Shown here piece by piece: positions 4,982 to 7,316 of a DNA stretch of 7,316 nt. This stretch comes from Candidatus Zixiibacteriota bacterium (GTDB lineage: Bacteria > Zixibacteria > MSB-5A5 > CAIYYT01). The notes beneath the pieces are model-generated. The model saw nothing but the letters and a program-made list of their open reading frames with translations. It ran no database searches and was not told where the DNA came from. The stretch covers positions 1 through 7,316 of the forward strand of contig CAUJJY010000073.1 in assembly GCA_963205155.1 (NCBI GenBank), read 5' to 3'. Positions within the stretch are counted from its first letter, which is position 1, and the number at the start of each line of letters is the position of its first letter. Both the position numbers and the translations under genes were made by a program.

Positions 4982-6301
4982 TTAGAAGAATTGTGACGTT
5001 GACAAGTAAAGTGAGACCGAACCGTCGCGCGGATTCAAGGCGACATCAAGCCTGCCAACACGGCCAAGGAACTGCTTGATTGAACCTCGAATACCGACAC
5101 CGACCGTGCAGTACGGGTCGGCAAACGCATCGCCAATTTCACGGCCTCGTCCCCAAATAGCTCCATAGTCCACGAAAGTCACCAGTTGACCATACAACAC
5201 GCGGGTGTCAAGCGTCCGCCATCGGGCTTCAAAGTTGCCGATCAGCACATGATCGCCACGCTCTACTTTCTCGGGAGTTCCGCGCACGTTACTTTCACCG
5301 GAGATTGCATAGGGCCGGACTCTCTCGTCTGCCGAGGAGGTCTGGAGTCGCAACCGAATCGCGAAATTGAAAGGGTCCCGTATAATGTATTTTCGACCAG
5401 TTATTGAGAACCGCCATTTGTTAAACTGGCTTTCTGTTAATTCGTTGATCGCCGTCACGTCGAACGACACATCATCACCAATGTAAAAGTATCGATCAAA
5501 GTACACTCTCCCGACAATTGCACCTACGCCTATGGAGTAGCGTGGATAGTCGATTGACGTTAAAGCCAATCCGAGTGTGTCGGGAGTAATCAATTGCCAA
5601 TTCTCGCGATCATAGCCTCCATATCCCTGAATGTATAGCTTTTCCTTGAGTCGATGCCCCAGTGAACCAGACACGGCTTTGCGAAGATATTCGTAATCAT
5701 AACGGGTGCTGTGAAATTGCAGCGGATCAATTTCTCGTTGTTGCGCTATCGCAAAGCCAACCGCCAAATCCTTTCCGAGGAATCTCGGAAATGTCGCTGC
5801 AATGTGCCCCGAGTTTCTCCCCTCAAAACGCCGATAAAGGACTACGGTCTGTAAGTAGAAGCCCAACAAATTCCGCTCATGAACACCAACCGACCAATCG
5901 AGCTTGCCATCGGTTCGCCCCAATGCAACCAGAGGCAGAAGCGTCCATACTTCCCGCAAGTCGAATTCAATGTCGACGGAATCCCCATCAGGTATTAAAT
6001 AGGTATCAACCCGGGAGAAAATGCCAAAGCCGTCAACCTTGCGGCGATCTCGCTCAAGTATCTCCAGATCCAACAGCTGTCCGGGTCTGGAGTCAATTTC
6101 TCGATAGAGAATATAACGGCGTAACTTGAATTTTCCCGTGAAGTCGATGTGGCGAACGGTCTTGGCGCTCATTCCGACCGTATCCTGAAGCTCAACCTCG
6201 AACGATGGCTCACTTGCGGCGGCTACCGGGCACCAATGCCAAATAGCCAACCATAGAAGCACAAACGGCCAATACCTAATATCAGTAACAATCTGAAACA
6301 T
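4982..6301 (-). CDS. BamA/TamA-like outer-membrane protein with a single POTRA domain
   Basis: The protein has 439 residues from ATG 6301; an in-frame TTG one codon upstream is less likely. The signal peptide is about residues 1-30 (MFQIVTDIRYWPFVLLWLAIW to CPVAAA). One POTRA-like domain follows at about 48-118: VRHIDFTGKFKLRRYILYREIDSRPGQLLDLEILERDRRKVDGFGIFSRVDTYLI to VDIEFDLREVW. The remaining 320 residues are amphipathic strands typical of an Omp85 barrel, with SNVRGT (337-342) matching the conserved VRG(F/Y) loop motif and a C-terminal strand SLYLSTSQFF that ends in Phe, as BAM substrates do. Known family members insert or translocate proteins or lipids at the outer membrane. This one is much shorter than BamA (five POTRAs, about 800 residues), so it is not the main BAM pore. 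It has no tight operon partner, though the ABC operon follows 128 nt downstream on the same strand. No good Shine-Dalgarno is visible. Confidence 0.82.
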   Translation of the reverse strand: MFQIVTDIRYWPFVLLWLAIWHWCPVAAASEPSFEVELQDTVGMSAKTVRHIDFTGKFKLRRYILYREIDSRPGQLLDLEILERDRRKVDGFGIFSRVDTYLIPDGDSVDIEFDLREVWTLLPLVALGRTDGKLDWSVGVHERNLLGFYLQTVVLYRRFEGRNSGHIAATFPRFLGKDLAVGFAIAQQREIDPLQFHSTRYDYEYLRKAVSGSLGHRLKEKLYIQGYGGYDRENWQLITPDTLGLALTSIDYPRYSIGVGAIVGRVYFDRYFYIGDDVSFDVTAINELTESQFNKWRFSITGRKYIIRDPFNFAIRLRLQTSSADERVRPYAISGESNVRGTPEKVERGDHVLIGNFEARWRTLDTRVLYGQLVTFVDYGAIWGRGREIGDAFADPYCTVGVGIRGSIKQFLGRVGRLDVALNPRDGSVSLYLSTSQFF

Positions 6302-6319
6302 CAATCAATATAGTCTATT

Positions 6320-6347
6320 TTGGTTATTCTGACCACGAACATATAAA
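6320..6347 (+). promoter_or_regulatory. Possible sigma70-type promoter for the response regulator
   Basis: TTGGTT (6320-6325) and TATAAA (6342-6347) are separated by 16 bp. The -10 matches 5 of 6 consensus bases, but the -35 only 3 of 6. It would give a leader of about 115 nt. The region is AT-rich and shared by two divergent genes, so chance matches are likely. Confidence 0.3.
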
Positions 6348-6468
6348 CCGACTAAGTATCGAGTATAAAAGAATTTAGTTCTTGAGCGAGTGAATTTTCG
6401 TTCCAATAAGTCTAAGGTGGGACTCGGTATTGTCCGATGATAATTGGTAGGGAGGACATAACCCAACT

Positions 6469-6843
6469 ATGGCAAAGCAGGATTCTAAAATACTGATCGT
6501 CGATGACTTCGGCGACACCGGAAAAATACTTGGACAGATGTTCGATCATCTGAACGTGGCTACGGAGAGCACTAATAATCCAGAGCAAGCATTTCTTAAG
6601 ATCACCCAAAATCACTATCAGCTCGTCATTGCTGATTCGAGAATGCCGAAGCTTGACGGGGTAAGTCTGCTAAAACAGATTCGTCAATGCAGCCCTGAGA
6701 CCAAGGTTGTGATTATGTCCACCTTCGATTCGCATCACACCCAGAAAATGGTAGTTGCAGATGGCATCGATTACTACCTACCCAAGCCGGTTAAACTGGA
6801 GCATCTTCAGCAAATGCTGACTGAACTGGCGCTCAAGCTTTAA
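6469..6843 (+). CDS. Single-domain response regulator (CheY-like receiver)
   Basis: The protein has 124 residues, all receiver domain. The acidic pair Asp12-Asp13 is in KILIVDD, the phospho-acceptor Asp56 in LVIADSRMPKLDG, the switch Ser84 in VVIMSTF, and the conserved Lys106 in YYLPKP. All residues needed for phosphorylation and switching are present, and the fold ends with helix five (LEHLQQMLTELALKL). There is no output domain, so it should signal through a protein partner or phosphorelay, as CheY or Spo0F do. No histidine kinase lies in the window. The start ATG 6469 has a strong GGAGG at 6451-6455, with a long 13-nt spacing and no alternative start in between. The gene is divergent from the Omp85-like gene. 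The target is unknown. Confidence 0.93.
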   Translation: MAKQDSKILIVDDFGDTGKILGQMFDHLNVATESTNNPEQAFLKITQNHYQLVIADSRMPKLDGVSLLKQIRQCSPETKVVIMSTFDSHHTQKMVVADGIDYYLPKPVKLEHLQQMLTELALKL

Positions 6844-6852
6844 TACGTCCTG

Positions 6853-6877
6853 GGACTCACCTTACAGTCCTTTGTTT
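6853..6877 (+). terminator. Weak possible terminator after the response regulator
   Basis: GGACT (6853-6857) pairs with AGTCC (6866-6870) across an 8-nt loop and is followed by TTTGTTT, 10 nt after the stop codon. The position and T-rich tail fit an intrinsic terminator, but five base pairs is a weak stem. Confidence 0.3.
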
Positions 6878-6915
6878 CGGATAATGTGCAACTCCACCCT
6901 CTACGCAGAATTTCG

Positions 6916-6943
6916 TTGCGTTTTTCGCGTATTTGAGTATAAT
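6916..6943 (+). promoter_or_regulatory. Sigma70-like promoter for the cohesin-like gene
   Basis: TTGCGT (6916-6921) and a perfect TATAAT (6938-6943) are separated by 16 bp. Transcription would start near 6950, about 118 nt before ATG 7068. This is the best promoter match in the window, and it lies in a 224-nt gene-free gap before a same-strand gene. It is supported by sequence match alone. Confidence 0.5.
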
Positions 6944-7034
6944 TCCCCCGTACTTTCAAACCGCCATAGAGAGGTTAGACCCAACGACCATCTGCTAAAG
7001 ACCGATTCGACAATCCGGAGTTCAAACTCGCGAC

Positions 7035-7048
7035 CGGTCATTTGACCG
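7035..7048. repeat. Short dyad upstream of the cohesin-like gene
   Basis: CGGTCA (7035-7040) and TGACCG (7043-7048) form a perfect 6-bp inverted repeat separated by TT, 19 nt before the start codon. The 2-nt gap is too short for a stable RNA loop, so a protein-binding dyad is the more natural reading. It would lie downstream of the proposed promoter. It may also be chance. Confidence 0.25.
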
Positions 7049-7067
7049 CAAAGTGAAAGGTCTTGGC

Positions 7068-7316
7068 ATGTACTTCCTTTTTCGTCAGCTTGCAATCTTA
7101 GCTGTAACCATATCTACCGCGATTCCAACTGTTCTTGAAGCACAGCCGATAACCGCCAGGATACATGCGCCGCGCGGTGCTGAGCCTGGATCGATCATCG
7201 ATGTGTCTATCGTGGTGCAATCGGAACGGCAGGTAGGCGGAATCGACTTCACTATTCGATATAACGACAGCATCTTCTCATTTTTGGGAGTCGTGCAAGA
7301 CACCGGGCTTAGCAAC
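7068..7316 (+). CDS. Secreted protein with N-terminal cohesin-like domain (3' truncated by window)
   Basis: The frame is open for 83 codons from ATG 7068 to the window edge. AAAGG at 7056-7060 precedes the start by 7 nt. Residues 1-25 form a signal peptide (MYFLFRQLAILAVTISTAIPTVLEA). The mature sequence begins QPITARIHAPRGAEPGSIIDVSIVVQSERQVGGIDFTIRYNDSIFSFLGVVQDTGLSN. This matches the opening of cohesin-type beta-sandwiches: a PGS...V.V.V strand, then GGIDFTIRYN and a hydrophobic strand with LGV. In cellulosomes cohesins bind dockerins, but outside Firmicutes such domains occur in many extracellular proteins of unknown role. The rest of the protein lies beyond the window, so repeats or a sorting domain cannot be judged. 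The start and secretion signal are good. The domain call is moderate. Confidence 0.75.
   Translation, partial: MYFLFRQLAILAVTISTAIPTVLEAQPITARIHAPRGAEPGSIIDVSIVVQSERQVGGIDFTIRYNDSIFSFLGVVQDTGLSN

Noticed and set aside
5662..6129. Plus-strand open frame of 155 codons
   Set aside because: It is antisense to the Omp85-like gene. It has low-complexity Pro/Arg/Ser-rich content, no domain and no good ribosome-binding site.
6901..7095. Minus-strand open frame of 64 codons in the gap before the cohesin-like gene
   Set aside because: It overlaps the best promoter and the start of the real gene. It has no recognisable protein feature.

Overview
The window appears to come from a Gram-negative (diderm) bacterium of moderate GC content, judged by eye. 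It encodes two probable outer-membrane beta-barrels, one of them a POTRA-plus-barrel Omp85-type protein ending in Phe, along with periplasmic redox proteins. A secreted protein with a cohesin-like domain begins at the right edge. That mix is common in FCB-group and related uncultured phyla such as Zixibacteria, but this placement is inference. I see no insertion sequence, phage gene, CRISPR array, tRNA or rRNA.

Left block, + strand (1-1521): the C-terminal end of a DsbD-type thiol:disulfide interchange protein, then a secreted peroxiredoxin-like redoxin, then a small secreted beta-barrel-like protein. The DsbD/redoxin gap holds a compact inverted repeat whose whole loop is complementary to a segment just before the redoxin ribosome-binding site, so a pseudoknot is possible. 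The redoxin is followed by a strong 13-bp terminator-like hairpin, a second hairpin, and a small hairpin that overlaps the next Shine-Dalgarno sequence.

Middle block, - strand (4853 down to 1565): a tightly packed six-gene run. It reads as a 90-residue two-helix membrane protein, a membrane-anchored TlpA/thioredoxin-like protein whose two catalytic cysteines are both serine, an ABC ATPase, an ABC-2 permease, the fluoride channel FluC (CrcB) and a PII-like DUF190 protein. Junctions are overlaps or gaps of at most 9 nt, which indicates one operon. The first four genes probably form one ABC transport complex with accessory membrane parts. The last two are a familiar fluoride-resistance pair.

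Right block: a short single-POTRA Omp85-like outer-membrane protein on the - strand (to 4982) lies upstream of the operon, separated by a palindrome-rich gap. It is divergent from an orphan single-domain response regulator (6469-6843, +). After a 224-nt gap with a good sigma70-like promoter, a secreted protein with a cohesin-like domain starts at 7068 and runs off the window.

Most genes belong to recognisable families. The parts most worth a second look are the possible pseudoknot, the cysteine-less TlpA-like subunit in the ABC operon, and the joining of fluoride genes to that operon.
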